DNA from: Gliomastix tumulicola | Lineage: Eukaryota > Ascomycota > Sordariomycetes > Hypocreales > Bionectriaceae | NCBI GenBank assembly: GCA_001599755.1 | Contig: BCHX01000005.1 | Location: 814,800 to 878,799, forward strand | Direction: 5' to 3' | Length of the DNA: 64,000 nucleotides | Shown here: in pieces, positions 1 through 12,716 of the stretch | How positions within the stretch are numbered: position 1 is the stretch's first letter | Layout of the letters: every line of letters starts with the position of its first letter | Made by a program: the position numbers and the translations under genes | Notes under the pieces: model-generated | Told to the model about the DNA's origin: nothing | What the model saw: the letters and a program-made list of their open reading frames with translations, nothing else | Database searches by the model: none

Positions 1-3000
1 GCTGGTGGAGAAGCCACTCGCTAGGGAGTGCGTGCATTAATTCTTCGGAGCCCGAGCTCAGCGGCAGGCAGTATCTCTCGCTGCTCTCGACTGCTGGAAT
101 GTGCGGGAGGAGGGAGGAGGGGCGTGCAGCCCAGTAAACTTGCACGCGGACACGGACGGGTGCGCCCTTCTCACCGCCCGACCGGGCTACCAGGGGCGAT
201 TCCTGGGCTCCTGGATTTGAGCCTACGTGGTGGAGGCACGGTAGGTACATATTTCCTCCCACGCAATTCATTAGTTGATTACAGCACCTCACCTCCAAGA
301 GCCAGTTCCAACCCCCCCCCCTCTTCTCGTCGAAAAGTAGCAAGGAGCAGCGGGAAAAAAGAACGTCAGGAGCTCGACATCGAGATGCGCGGGAGGCGAC
401 CACAGCAAACGCGGTATGTATTGATAAGAAAAAGTCCATCTGCAATAGCACTGCGTGCATTGGTCTGTCTCACCGCGACGTGATTCGTCGACAGGCAGAC
501 CGCTCATTCGAAATCAATCAATAATATGCCGCCGCCGCTTCTGAGACCAACTTTTTGGGACCTTGACACCTTGCACAGGATTCCCAACTCTAAAACCATG
601 TGCGAGCCAGCAAGCCTCTTGTGTGCCGTCCACCCTTCGGAGCACATGCTCGTACAGGTAGGGCTCTGCCGGGCTTGGACAGGTCCTTCATCGGGATGGC
701 CCGATGAAACCTGGGGGTGTGGCCAGCAAGGAGGCTAAATGGTCGGTCGTACGTAGTACCGGGTGGTGATACAATTGTCAATATTGACGCTGTGTTATAC
801 ATGCACATGTTCAACGTCCCAGCGTCGCGCACGTCTCAGACATACGACGACACCAACCGGAGAAATGAAATCTGTTGCCCCATGCAGGTGCTACTCTGGT
901 TCTGATTCCGACCAGATGAATGGTGAGAATCCAGATTAACGGCCCTCTTTCGCCTCCTCCTTCTCCTCCTCCTCCAATATCCCCCCTGGACCCTGTGTGC
1001 TTCCGCCGTGCTCCATCCGTCAGGGCTTGGCTTCGGATATTGTCGATTGGACACGGCGAAGGAGGACGACGGGCATGCGATCGGATGCAATGCAATGCAA
1101 TGGCTGTAACTGTTGTGCTGTGGTCGAGAAACGGAGCAGTCTCCGAGCGTTGTTGCGAAGTACTTACGCTGACGCTGGTTCTTGAAATTGGAGAGGACTT
1201 CTGCATGGCTGCTGCTGCGTCACTCTCCTTCTCGAAAGCAACTGCATGACGCTTCCTCTCCCCCCCTGGCAAAATGGCCTTATTCTCTCTCGTCCTTCCC
1301 TTCTCAAGCTTCTCCCCCCCGGCTCTGACCCTTGCCGCCCACACACTGCTTCCTTAACGGAGTATAGGCAGGGGTCGGTCTCCCTAAAGCACGGACAGCC
1401 TATGAACCATGCTCCAGGGCTCCCGAGGCCCTTCTGGTTCCCTCCTGAGCTGTGCTTGAGTGAACTGGGCTAGGTAACAAGCAGCTAGCTGACGTTGACT
1501 AGCGAAGCCCATCGATTCATGCCCATCGCTGTGGGCTCGCTGGCTGGACTATATCTAAAGAAACCTGATCTTCGGGAATCTGACAGCCAGGCGCACCGCA
1601 CCGTACCGTACCGCGCGCGCCCTGGTCTGGTCTGGCTTGAACTGTGGGGATGGGAGAGAGGCTATCGACGAACGTCTTGACCTCTTGGGGGGAGGGGAAG
1701 CGTCGGCCGTGGCTGATGATTGGAGGTACTTGGTACATGTGACGGTGAGCAGTCGAGGAGCCGAGTCGAGCGCGATTCATGCGACCATGTGTCTCATCCT
1801 GCATGGGTGGCTGGCTATGGTCAGCTCGCATTTCGCCCCCAACAACAGACCATGTTTGCGAAAGAAGAAGGGCTGGAAAAGGACCTTGTACCTGGGCCTT
1901 GAGGACTGTGCTGTACAGTACAGGCCTCTCTCTCTCTCCCATCCTTATGATCCCATGAGGTAGTGAGCCCGCCCGCACTACTGCACGCAGCATAATGTGT
2001 GCAACCCGATCACATTTGGTACCTATAGCGCGCTGCCAAGTGGTCCTCGGACGTTATCCAGACTCCCTCCCTCCCCTTCCCCCCCCCTCCCCTCAACGGC
2101 CGTGTTGGGGCGATATATTGCAGATCGCGAGGAATGGCTGGGCTTGATTTTCCTGACGCACTTTATTCGCCATGCGGGAGACGGATCATCGTCGTGGCAG
2201 AGCCCGGGCGGGAGAGATTGGGCTGAGGTACTGTATGTATCGGCGAGGTACTTGTGCCCGACCCGAGGCGTCAGACGCGACAGGGAATGCTGGTATTCAG
2301 TACCTGTCGAGTTCATTCCCCGATCGCGCGCGGGCGGTGAGGTGCATCTGCGCGTAAATGTACCGTCGTGTGTCTCGCCTCCAAATGTTGAGTGTGTGCG
2401 TGATTTCGACCCGCATGAGAATGTGACCCTGGGCTGACAAGGATGCTTCTGCCGAATTGCACCGAAGTGTGCATCTAATCTCTGCTGCTGGCGGGTTGCA
2501 ACGGTGTCGTCGTATTCAATGCAAGACAAGAAATGCAGCGCAACACAAAGCAATGAGCTTGGCTGCTGGTTGATGATCGATCCCCTGAGGCTTCTGCAGG
2601 GGGGACTTTGGCGCTGCCATTTCCCCCTACCTACCTTAACTGAAGGAAAAGCTGCATCTGCAATTGGGACCTGTCATCCACACAATCCATGTGTGCGAAT
2701 CGCTCCTTCCCCTTCTTTCCCCTCCTTTCCGCGTCGCCTTCGTGACTTGGAGCCCTGGTCATTTTCTTTCTTTCTCTTTCTTCTCGCCCCTCCCCCTTCT
2801 TTCGCCCCTCCCCTCCCACCCCCCGGGAAGCTCTATGCACCTTCATGTGATGATGGCGTGGTCCATGATCCAAAGTCCGACCTGCTTGGGTCTAGCTTAC
2901 GGTGATGGCTGTTGGTTGACCCTTGACTGACCGTTTGCGCCGACAATCTTCCCTCGTTCAGGCATTTGCCGGCGCCGTGCTGCCAGGTCCCCGATGTCGA

Positions 3001-3353
3001 ACATTACGGAACGGATTTCAGTACGGTACGGTACGGTTCGAACGAAATATTGAAACGTGGAACTCGCGCGCTGGAACGCTGGAACGCTGGAACGAAAAGG
3101 GACCCCTTGACATGCAGGGCGGTTCAACCCGAGATGCTAGCGCTGAAATTGTGCCCAGACTAATCATCAACGGCACTCCGTCTTCCGTGCTCCATTGTCT
3201 TAAAGGTTAGTTGGTCGCTCCGTTGGAACGCGAAATGAACTGGGCTTACATGAAACAAAACAAATGAAGGCTTTCTTCTTCTCTCAATCACCGGCTGCAC
3301 GGAGCGCCGATGAAACGCACCCGTTCCCGTCCATGTCGGAGCGACTGAGCGCC

Positions 3354-3409
3354 TACCGTTACCGTTACCGTTACCGTTACTGTGTGGCTGGCTGGCTGGC
3401 TGGCTGGCT
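3354..3409. repeat. Compound microsatellite (TACCGT)n then (GGCT)n
   Basis: About four and a half TACCGT units at 3354-3380 are followed after a few bases by six GGCT units at 3386-3409. It lies in a gene-free stretch. Confidence 0.9.
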
Positions 3410-3557
3410 CGCTGACAGTCTGTCGGCGCGCGAATGTGATTCAAGTAAGTGACGACTTATGACCCCTCCCTCCATCTTCTTCTGCACACCGCAACTTTCA
3501 GAACAGGGCCGAGCAGCGCCGCTCTGCATGTGAAGACGCCCCTGATTGGATCTTCTT

Positions 3558-3575
3558 GGGGGGGGGGGGGGGGGG
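3558..3575. repeat. Homopolymer G18
   Basis: Eighteen consecutive G residues. Similar tracts occur at 9450-9467 (G18), 44163-44180 (C18) and 60738-60758 (C21). The exact length is uncertain because such runs are hard to sequence. Confidence 0.85.
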
Positions 3576-5172
3576 TGACTTCATATACGCTGTGTCACCA
3601 TCCCTCCTGGAGCTCGTGGAGGCGGTGACGAGGCTGCTGCCACGCCCCTCCCTCCCACATGGCTGGCTGGCTTGCCTCCCTCTTCCTTCTGCGTCGGCCG
3701 ACCAGCAAAGGCCGGATGAAGAAGGAGGAACAGGCATTTTGTTGAGCCCGTGTGGCACACCAAAAATGCAATCGGCGGTTACCCCTCCTTTCACCGGTCT
3801 CCAGGCCCTTAGACAGTTGGCCTTAGATATGCCACACGGCGCTCTCCATTGGCCACTGCCGCACGCCTGCGCTGGAAAATCAGGCTATGGCAACCCACAC
3901 GACCGCGGCCGACATTGGATCATTATGATCCTACTCTATCCCTTCTTGCTGTGCTGCCGCTAATGCAGACATCCGTATGGAACACAGCCCAGCCCGAGAC
4001 CATCCCCGCCGCTAACTCACGTACCAACCCAGTCTGACTAGGGAACCATCCAGTAGAGGACCGACCGCTGCTCGAGCGAAGCCCCCCCCCCCCCAATCTC
4101 AGTACGCTGACCCCCCCAGCGCAAGGATGCGATTTCGATCGAAAACAGCATGTCACAACCTCGAAGAAGAAAAGAGATGAGAGAGAGAGAGAAAGGGGCG
4201 GGCCAGCCAGGTACATGCTACCTACCGTTCCCGTCTGACACCCACACACGAAAAAGAGTTCCTTGTCTGCCGCTTTGGAAGCCGTTCCTTTGGGAAGGGG
4301 GACGGGCAATCCGCGATCCGCGGCTCGCTCCACACGAAAAGGGAAAGGTCAGAGGGAGAGCGTCTGAGGGGATTCCTACATGGACGGGCGGCTGGTTCCT
4401 TGCCAGCTTGGTTGTCTTGCATGTTAGTGGGCACCAGTAGAGTGGTCATGCCGTCATATGGTGTAGAACCTGTGGACTCCCCTGTCCCTCCTCCCGAATG
4501 TATGGCGCTGCGCTGGCAGAGTCCACAACTGGCTGGCTGGCGGGCGGCCCATCTGGCATGACCCTGGTCTGGTGCGCTAGATCCAAGAGGCGAGACGGGG
4601 CCAATGGTGTCCCTGTTCGGCGTCTTCGCCTCTGAACGGTAGCCTCCGTCCACCGTCTAGCGTCCACACGGGCGACCCGTTTTTGCCTGGCCCTGTTTCC
4701 TGTTTCTTGCCTGTCCCGCGCCGGCGCTGTCTCACTGTTGGACAAATTCTGGCTCGAACGCGTCTTGTTGGAAATTTTTCTTTTTTTTTTCAGCTCGGGA
4801 GGCAATGAGCTAGACGAGGATATCACCGAGCAGAACGGACCAATGTCAGAATCTGGGACGCCTCCCCGTACCAGCGGTGTGGGAAGTGGACGATGTGCAA
4901 ATCCACTGGGCGCCTATGAGGCCTTTCTCTCTCTCTCTCTTGCATGCATGGCCTTGGCTCTGTATCACCTGCAGCTCCAGTCACACACGAGGTACAGGAG
5001 GCTCTTGTCGTAAAACCTCCATCCATTATTTCCTTTTTTTTTTCTCATTGTCATCAATCATGCCGTGCTCTGTTCTACCGGAATTACTTTCCATCCATCT
5101 CCCCCCCCCCTTTTTTTTGGCCATTACTACGTCAACCCCCTTTTTGATACCGTGATAGTACACACACATGCC

Positions 5173-5188
5173 CTGTGCTATAGCACAG
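5173..5188. other. Perfect 16-bp palindrome
   Basis: CTGTGCTA at 5173-5180 is followed directly by TAGCACAG at 5181-5188, with no mismatch. It could be a dimeric transcription-factor site or chance; no gene is assigned nearby. Confidence 0.5.
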
Positions 5189-5248
5189 CGACACTGCCCT
5201 ATGGGGCGTTTTGTCGTTCTTCAGCTGACATTAGCCGAGACATTGCAT

Positions 5249-5293
5249 TCCAATACATCAGATCGAGCCCGGATTGGCTCCTCCCTATCCAAT
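5249..5293. promoter_or_regulatory. Cluster of CCAAT boxes in both orientations
   Basis: CCAAT-type pentamers occur at about 5250, 5273-5277 (as ATTGG) and 5289-5293 within 45 bp. Such a cluster would suit the fungal HAP complex, but no gene is recognised on either side, so the role is inference only. Confidence 0.25.
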
Positions 5294-7896
5294 GGCGCGA
5301 ACCAGAAACAACGTCCATTCCTCCATAGGGCAATGCTGAGACATCGCCGGGGCCCTGACAGAGAGAGGCAGTATAGCTGAGACAAGCGTCAAGCCATCTC
5401 ACGGGGCGTCTGTCTGTCTGTCTCTGGACCTTTTTTTAGGTCGCGGGTCGCGTCTGGAACTCTTGGCGGGCTAGACCAGCAGCCAGCCGGCCGGCCTGCC
5501 TCTGCTTGCGACATTGATGACTGACTGCAACGACGCCCGTTCTTTGTTCTGCCGTGGCCGCTTTGCGACGCCGGGCCACTCGGACTGCCGTATAATAATA
5601 ACATCATCTGACCCTCTCCTCTCGTAGCACTGTGGCGTTTTTCTTTTGTCTCTGCAATGAATTTGTTGCATTTTCGCAAGAAGGCGGTGAAGGGGTTTCA
5701 GTGAGAATAGGGGCGTTTTCTGTGTCGTTCTGGTTCGAGTATGGGTGGGTTGCGTCCGCCACAATACCACCTCTCTCTCTGGGCTGCAGTGTGGCTTTCC
5801 CGGGCCAGGATTGGGCGAATCAGAATGCGGAGAAATGGACGGGCGTGATAAGGAATATCGGTGTATGTAAGACGCTGATGTGACCGTCGCACGCAATGCT
5901 GTGTGACCATAAGGCTCTGCATGTGTGTGTGTGTGTGTGGATGGATTTGCCAGGCTTCATGCCAGCAGGACCAACAATCGGCCAGCCAGGCCAGCCATTC
6001 CCCTCCTTGCCCCTCCCCCCCAAGATTAGCAAATCAGTGCTGATGCCTGGCTCAACAAGTCGTCTGCAGGGTGGTGTCTTCATGCAGGCGGCGATTTCTG
6101 GACAAAAAACACGAATATGCACGCGGCTGCATCTGGGGGAGGCCACACCCCCCTCTCTCTCTCAGCAGTGCCCCTCCCCCCTTTCCGGCCACTAGAAACC
6201 TCCATCGTGGGCGCGTGATGATGGGTGAGGGGTTCGGCTCCGCGGGCTTCCCTTGGGGTCTGTCTGCTACGAGAGGGGGAGGGAGGGTCTGGATTTTTTT
6301 GATTCTCGGCTTTCCAGGATTCCCAATTCATATTCCATCCATCACTGCGAGGTCCGAGCAATTTGAGGGGGGATGACACCCCGTTGTGTTTGTAGTGGTG
6401 GTCTCGGTTCCTGTAGAGGGCGGCGGGGGGAGGGGAGGGGCGAATTGGTCTTGAATTCGGGCACCAATGCGTGACATTCACACACCAACATCTATTGCAG
6501 TGTGTATGGCCCTGCGCCAATTAACGAAGTACATCCAGACACGGCATGCATGCGGGCGCTGGGCGTTTGGACACCCCCCCCTTTCCAGAGTCCAGTCTCA
6601 AGTTAAAGGGGATCGGCACTTGACATACATTAGTGACGACTGTTTGTTGTACAGGAAACAAAGACACGAGCGGCTCCTTTTGGTGTGATGTGAGGGCGAG
6701 GGAGGGGGGGAAAGTAGACGCGAGATTGGGGGAGGAGGGGAGCGGTGAGGATTCCTGGCGCTCACCACACACGCTGGCACGGCCGGTCTCTGCTTGTTGA
6801 AACCTGATGCAGAGGTCACACGAAGCTGCATTGCGCGCGTGTATTAGTAACATATTAGTGATGATGGAGTGGCGTGCGCAGAAACAAGATTCTTCTGGAC
6901 TTCCTTTTCACGGGTTCGGTTGGCGATCCATCGTCGTGCGTCGTGCGAACCACTAGAGTCTCCTCCGCCTGGGGCGTGAAGAGCCTTATGGATGGTCTGT
7001 CTGCCTCATACATCATTCCAGCATGTCAAATATGAATCAATTCATGTCATTGAAACGTAATTATGCGTCTCAAGCCCGCCGTTGCTACGGGTCGGGCCCT
7101 GGAGGGGAGGGCTTAAGGGGGCTTAAGGGGGCTCGGAATGCGAGCTGGGGGGCTGGCTGGTATTGCCACGACCTGGTTGCTGCGAGACACCGTAGCACAA
7201 AAAGATGACGGAACATGTCCCATCTGTCTTTGACTGACGTGATCGGAACAAGTCCAATCTGTCTCGGTCGTCTGTGAGACCAGATCTTCGGCACTGAGTC
7301 ATGGTCTCGGCTAGCTGGCCCCCTGAGCATCTGGCCCCCTTTCCACTGGCACTTTTTCTGTCTCGCGGGGACGAAGGTGGAAAGCCCAAGAGGACAGGAA
7401 TTCGAGTCGAGGCTATATGCTGGAGCTGCATGCGTCGGTCGCGGACTCGTCGGTGGCCGTCTGTCGGGCTGTGTCCATCCTAAGACCTCCGTGAGCTCCT
7501 CGACCAAGACCTTCTCAGTCATTTCAGGGCTTCGCTGGGCGTTTGGGAGTCGAGAACGCGCGGGAGAGTGTGATTATTGATTTATTCGGTGAGCCTACGG
7601 TGTATTATCGCTGGCGGAACGGCAGCTAGTGAGTGTTTGGGCGACGGTTGATCTGGCTAGCACGCTGAACACTGGACCTTCATTCCAGCCACTCGCCACG
7701 CCGCACTGACTCCGAATCCTACATCTGAACTGCCATCAGAACCCGACAATAGATTGCCTGTGCAACAGCAATTCAATAAATTCCGTCGTATACCTTAGGC
7801 CGAGCTGTGTGAACCTCCAGACGTGTGCCTGAAAAAAATGCATCGCGAAGTGGCCGAGTCAGGGGCAACCCTGAGCACCTTCCGTCTGCACCCTCG

Positions 7897-7988
7897 CGCC
7901 AAAATTTTCGGCAGGGTCGGCAACACATGACGGCTCATTCTGGATTGAGGAAGGCAGTCGCCTTTCGTTCCTGCCCAAAATTTTGGCG
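7897..7988. repeat. Inverted repeat with AAAATTTT core
   Basis: The 19-mer CGCCAAAATTTTCGGCAGG (7897-7915) recurs as its reverse complement at 7970-7988 with one mismatch, separated by 54 bases. The arms could form a hairpin in DNA or RNA, or mark the ends of a very small element. I recognise no known family. Confidence 0.55.
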
Positions 7989-8293
7989 ACCAACTGGCGA
8001 ACCATCAAGGCATGTGAGACGAGGACTGTGCGAGGTAGGACCGCGCCCTCGCGCCTTCCTCGATCAGCTGGAGCGGTTCCAGGCAGACACAGAACAGGCA
8101 GAACACGAGCACAGTCACAACCACAAGACACGAACCCGACACTGCCACACAGACACACACACACACCCGACCTTTTCTCAACCTCCGTTTCGCAACCACA
8201 CCAGCCCGACGCTACTTCTGACCCGAGCCTCTGGAATGGTTGCCGCCGGTGGGCACGCCTTGGACGGGCTAAGCTGAATCCGAGGTCGCTCCG

Positions 8294-8325
8294 CCAATCA
8301 CACGCGTTGTCGGCTTATCACGTGA
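8294..8325. promoter_or_regulatory. Promoter-like CCAATCA plus TCACGTGA
   Basis: CCAATCA (8294-8300) lies 17 bases upstream of the palindromic E-box TCACGTGA (8318-8325), and GGCTTAT occurs twice around the E-box. CCAAT and CACGTG are classic fungal activator sites (HAP complex; Cbf1/bHLH). No recognisable gene lies within several kilobases, so this could serve an unrecognised non-coding transcript or be chance. Confidence 0.35.
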
Positions 8326-9449
8326 CCGTTGGCTTATGCGCCCCACGCACACTAAGCTCCATCCTGCCCGCTCCCCCGAAGAGAAAACCCTGCAAGCTTG
8401 AGCGGTAGACTGACACGATGCCTCGCTCCTTTTGCCTCTAGGGAGTCATGGGAGGAGGGCTGATGGGCTTGAGACCGCCCCCTTGAGCCCCATCGACGGG
8501 GCCTGCTGCGCGCACGATCCCCTTCCCGCCGGCGCACGCGCGAGAACAACGAGACCAGACAGACCCAGCGAAATGAACAACTCACGGGCGGACTGGGCTC
8601 TTGCGGGGACTTTGGTCGGGTCGGTGGTCAAGCTGGCGTCTGCTTCGGGCGGCCGTGCTGTGGACCGGGTGTGTGGTGTGTGAGTGCGAGTTTTTTGCTG
8701 GGCCTGCATCTTGGTGTGGCATCAGCAATGGAGACCCTCCCCCCTCCCCCCCTTCGCACTTTGCAGCTGGAGACGGACGACGCGCGTGGATTTGGATTTG
8801 GACTGGATTGGAATGGTCGGCAGGCCCGAGCGACGAGTCGCATTCTCACATTTCGGCGGACTGGTGAGCTGCGCAGGTGACTCTGGCGCCTACGGAGACG
8901 ATACGGACGGAGCCCGTCGACATTGCCTCGCTCGCTTATCCGTGGTTGGTCACGTCGTTAAAACAGCTTTTTTTCTTTCGCTCGGGGTGGGAATACATAC
9001 ATATGGTCGGCAGGGGGCCAGGGGGGTGGGTGGTGCTGGCCAGGCGAGGTGCAGAGGCATGTAGGTACAACAGAGACATGTAATCCGTATATTACGTATA
9101 CGCACAATTTGATTCATCCATCGCCCAAAGGCGCCCTCGCCAATTCATTCCTCGCCCGGCCTCGGTGCGGCGAGACTGATGAAATGAAATGACGACGCTG
9201 ATCACTCGAAATGAACTGGCAGACAGACAGACAGACGGACAGACAAGCGCAATTGAGGCGGCCTTTGGGGGGGATTTTTGTCGCAATTTGCCAGAATGTG
9301 AGACTACCGGAGGCTAACTAAGGTAGCAAGTCCTCAGACCGCGATCTTGGGGCCCGTCCCGCTGGCTTGCCATGGCTGCCATGCCATGCCCATGCACGTC
9401 ATTTAGAGTCGGCCGTCTTCAGACTGGGCTGTCTTTCCCCAGCCGTCAC

Positions 9450-9467
9450 GGGGGGGGGGGGGGGGGG
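9450..9467. repeat. Homopolymer G18
   Basis: Eighteen consecutive G residues followed by AGG. Same class as the tracts at 3558, 44163 and 60738. Confidence 0.85.
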
Positions 9468-10552
9468 AGGAGAGAAAAGAGACTTGTGCGGACAGTGCGG
9501 ATTTAGGCGCTCTCGCACGTCCCAGCCTGCTAGGACCTTGCTGGGACGAAAGAGAAAAAAAACCGGGCTAGGCGCTAACGGCCACTAAATCCCGTAATTA
9601 CCAGCGCTAGCTCTTAATTTCACCTTGCACCAGCACCGAGGAGACAACGGCGAGGGCACAACAACCAACAACCGACACGACGAGACAATACGAGATGAAG
9701 ACGGCGGCAGCGAGACGCCCTCCTCCTCCTCCTCACGCCCGACCTGGAGTCGCACTGGCCCTCTGCTGCGTGCCGCCCGTTAAGGCGTACCTACGACATA
9801 ATAGCTCAGGTCCGAAGTCACCCTCTGATACCACCGTCCGGACCGGGGTCAGCATGCCCCCCCAAAAAGACTCCAACCACCGTCATTTGGAGCCCGTTGG
9901 CTCTCCGGCTCCATCAGCATGGTTCATGGTTCAACGCACTCGCATGGGGAGGAGGCGGCGTGAGTTTACAGTGGACGTTGAGAGGGGACGGACACGACGC
10001 TGCACTGCAACCGCACTCGCTGCGTGGACGGCTGCAATACTACCTCGGTGAGCGTCCTTGCAGCTCGCTTCATCAATCTTTTCATGCAGCCTCTACTTGG
10101 CAGGCAAGCAGGCAGGCCGGCCATCTGGCTGCCCCCCCTTCTCCTCCCCCCTTCCGTGCCAGAGCCAGTCAGTCAGTTACGGCACGTACTCAGTCAACTC
10201 GCTCGCTCTCGTCGACGAGCTGCGCTGTGAGCCGTGCTCGAGAGCACAAGACCATCCCATGCCTCTTTGGGTGACACCTGCATCAATGATCAATCCTAGC
10301 ACGCCGGCTAACCTTGCAGGAAGACCTGTTGCTGCTAGTGGCGTTTACGGAGTACAGTCGCGGGTAGTTGATCGCCAAGGCCGTCCACCAAATCCTGCCA
10401 CCAGCGCCGCCTTCGTGACGGCAAATCGGTCAGAGGACCACCCCAATCGTCGTGATGGACGCCTCCGTCGCTGCAATGCTGTGACACGGGGCTGCAATAC
10501 GGAGCAGATGCTATTATACGTCGGTCCGCCGACTGCCTGTCTCTTGTTGCCT

Positions 10553-10582
10553 GCAGCAGCAGCAGCAGCAGCAGCAGCAGCA
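10553..10582. repeat. (GCA)10 microsatellite
   Basis: Ten uninterrupted GCA units. They give poly-Ala, poly-Gln or poly-Ser runs in spurious frames. Confidence 0.9.
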
Positions 10583-11667
10583 CATGTCGTTATGTTCCGG
10601 GGCGGGCCAACAGTCCAACCGCCCGAGGGAACCCTGTCACATTGTTTCAGGCTCTGCAGTCCGCAATGTCTGCATGAAATGGCTTGCCATCCGATGCAGG
10701 ACACATTTGCCGAAGCCTGCCAGGCACTAGAAAGCGACGCTGCCTGCCAATGGCACCCTCTACAACGTTTTGAACGATAACGTCTTGCCCCCCCGCCTCC
10801 TCCTAACGTCAGTGCGTCCTTTTGCATCGCCTGCCCTTTGTGAAGGGCGTTGGGGGTTTGTTGGGTGGGAAATACCGCAGCCTCATTGCCCATATCAAAC
10901 CAGCGGTGAGCGTGCGTCGTCGCGCGGCCCAACGTACATTTGCAGCCATGCAGCCTGTATGCATGCATGCGTGCGTGCATGCAGACGCACGGTGTGTGTT
11001 GCGACCAAGCCCTTGTGCCAACCTTGTTTTCTGCAAGGCGCGCGCGCAGTGGAGAGAGAGTGTGGTGCGTCCAGACGGAGGCCGAAACGGAGGCTTCATC
11101 TATTCAGTAAAACGGCATCATGAGCATCGAGTTTGCTGTCCGTCCATCTCCTTCTACATTCTCTCCCGTTCACATGTGCCGCATGGCTGCAGCTACGCCT
11201 GGACCAGACGAGCCATCCATGACTCCATCTTCTTCCGGGTCGTCGTTTCGCTTTCACCTCTTTCTCTCCCAAAGGAAGCGGCAGTAGGAGCAAGCAAGCA
11301 TCAGCAGCAGCAGCAGCCGTCGGGCCTCCGCACGGGACGGTCAGCCTGGACGGTCAGTCTGCAATGTAATCCTGGAGTCCTCCAACAAAATCCACACCCG
11401 TCCCCGCCTGCATGAGATGACCATCCATCCACGGGGTCCTCCGCCCGCCGGCCCTTGCAACAAGGGAGGGGCGGATCACCAACTGTATCGAGACTCGAGG
11501 GGGGAGGGAGCTTGGGCGAAAAGTTGCCTCGATGAGCCGGACAAACTGACGATAACGAGAAGGACACTACCGATATCTGGTTGGACCTGTCTTCTGTGGC
11601 GGCGGACGCCCCCCCTTTTCGCGAGCAGGAAGAAGAAAAAGAAAAAAAAAACAGGTTGGACCACCAC

Positions 11668-11703
11668 CCATCCATCCATCCATCCATCCATCCATCCATC
11701 CAT
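11668..11703. repeat. (CCAT)9 microsatellite
   Basis: Nine uninterrupted CCAT units, just downstream of an A-rich stretch. Confidence 0.9.
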
Positions 11704-12332
11704 CATTCGCGCGCGCAGTCAGCAGAAATCGGCGGTCCCCCTCCCCACACGAAAACGTTGTCTGGAGCGCTGGGCATCACAGTCCGCTTGCCCTTTGCGG
11801 CCGTCTGCATATCGAGAATGAGGCAAAGCTTTCCTGGACTTTCCCTCCATGCACCGTGTTCCGTACTCGCAGATGCACATGCTCACGAGGTGCATATGCA
11901 GATACGCCACCCACCCTCCTCCTGGTTCCAACTCCTCCTCCTGGTTACTCCTCCTACTCCTCCTCCACCTTCCGTCAGTCTGCACCAGCAAGCAAGCGAG
12001 CAAGCTGGCAAGCATGGTCAAGCTTTTCTTCCCAGGGCTGTTGACTTACTGTTCCTGAAAAAAAATGGCCACCACTCGTACCCGAGCCTTAGCATTGCCA
12101 ATAGAGTGCAGTCGGGACCCAGATAGACGACGACGCAGAACCAGGGGGGGAGGGGCGTGCGAAGGTAAAAAACAAAAAGAAGAGAAGAGCGAGCACGCAC
12201 AGCAATAGCTTTGGTACTACTACGACGGTCCAAGCTACCTATGGCGGACCGAGGCGCGCTCGTGCAGCTGGTGCACGATGATCGGCCCGTGTGGAATTGC
12301 TCTTCCTCGCCCCCCTTTTCCCATCCCTGGAC

Positions 12333-12356
12333 CTGCTGCTGCTGCTGCTGCTGCTG
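12333..12356. repeat. (CTG)8 microsatellite
   Basis: Eight uninterrupted CTG units in a gene-free stretch. Confidence 0.9.
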
Positions 12357-12651
12357 CTCTGCTGAGACGCATGACCACAATGCGCCGAAGCCGGGCTGCA
12401 GGTTTGGTTCAAGTGAACTGAGGCGAAATGGGTGTTTGAGCCCTTCGTAATGGAGGTCTCGTACGTGTCACGACCTTGTTGGATGGGAAGGTTCTGTCTG
12501 GCGAGCAAAGAAAAAAACCAAAAAAAAAACAGGGCAGCCCGGCAGACGCAACAGACGGCACACCACCACCCACAAGCACACAGAAGCACACACACGTTTT
12601 TTTGATACGGATACACACCTCTTCAGGGCCCCCCTTGTATACACACGCCTT

Positions 12652-12716
12652 GCGCGCGCGCGCGCGCGACCAGAAGAAGGTGGTAGTGTCTGTATTGACA
12701 TTGACATTGACATTGA
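12652..12716. repeat. (GC)n dinucleotide followed by (ATTGAC)n
   Basis: An alternating GC run at 12652-12668, able in principle to adopt Z-DNA, is followed 25 bases later by about four ATTGAC units (12694-12716). Confidence 0.85.

Larger units (their letters stand above)
1..5000. other. Gene-free GC-rich interval, part 1
   Basis: No frame here looks like a real protein. Open frames are short, overlap on both strands, and are dominated by low-complexity Pro/Arg/Ser translations. Visible content is simple sequence: an ATGCA run near 1085-1102, GTACG repeats near 3020-3037, three copies of GCTGGAAC near 3069-3095, TACCGT and GGCT microsatellites near 3354-3409, a G18 run and C-rich stretches near 4082-4094. 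I see no tRNA, rRNA or transposon. Confidence 0.6.
5001..10000. other. Gene-free GC-rich interval, part 2
   Basis: No convincing protein gene. The stretch has short CT and TG runs (about 4926-4941 and 5927-5938), a tandem GGCTTAAGGG duplication near 7110-7132, a G18 tract, an inverted repeat at 7897-7988 and a CCAAT/CACGTG cluster near 8.3 kb. A leader-like CA-rich stretch precedes an ATG at 9694, but the 118-codon frame that follows is low complexity and resembles nothing I know. Confidence 0.55.

Noticed and set aside
7850..7885. GTGGCCGAGT resembling a tRNA A-box
   Set aside because: No matching B-box, anticodon stem or acceptor stem follows.
9170..9200. CTGATGA followed by GAAA, hammerhead-like
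   Set aside because: No stem II or pairing arms of the required geometry are present.
9694..10051. ATG with a leader-like CA-rich upstream and a 118-codon frame
   Set aside because: The product is Pro/Arg-rich low complexity with no similarity I know and no follow-on exon.
10058..10780. 240-codon plus-strand frame
   Set aside because: Contains the (GCA)10 repeat as poly-Ala, is low complexity and is mirrored by an equally long minus frame.
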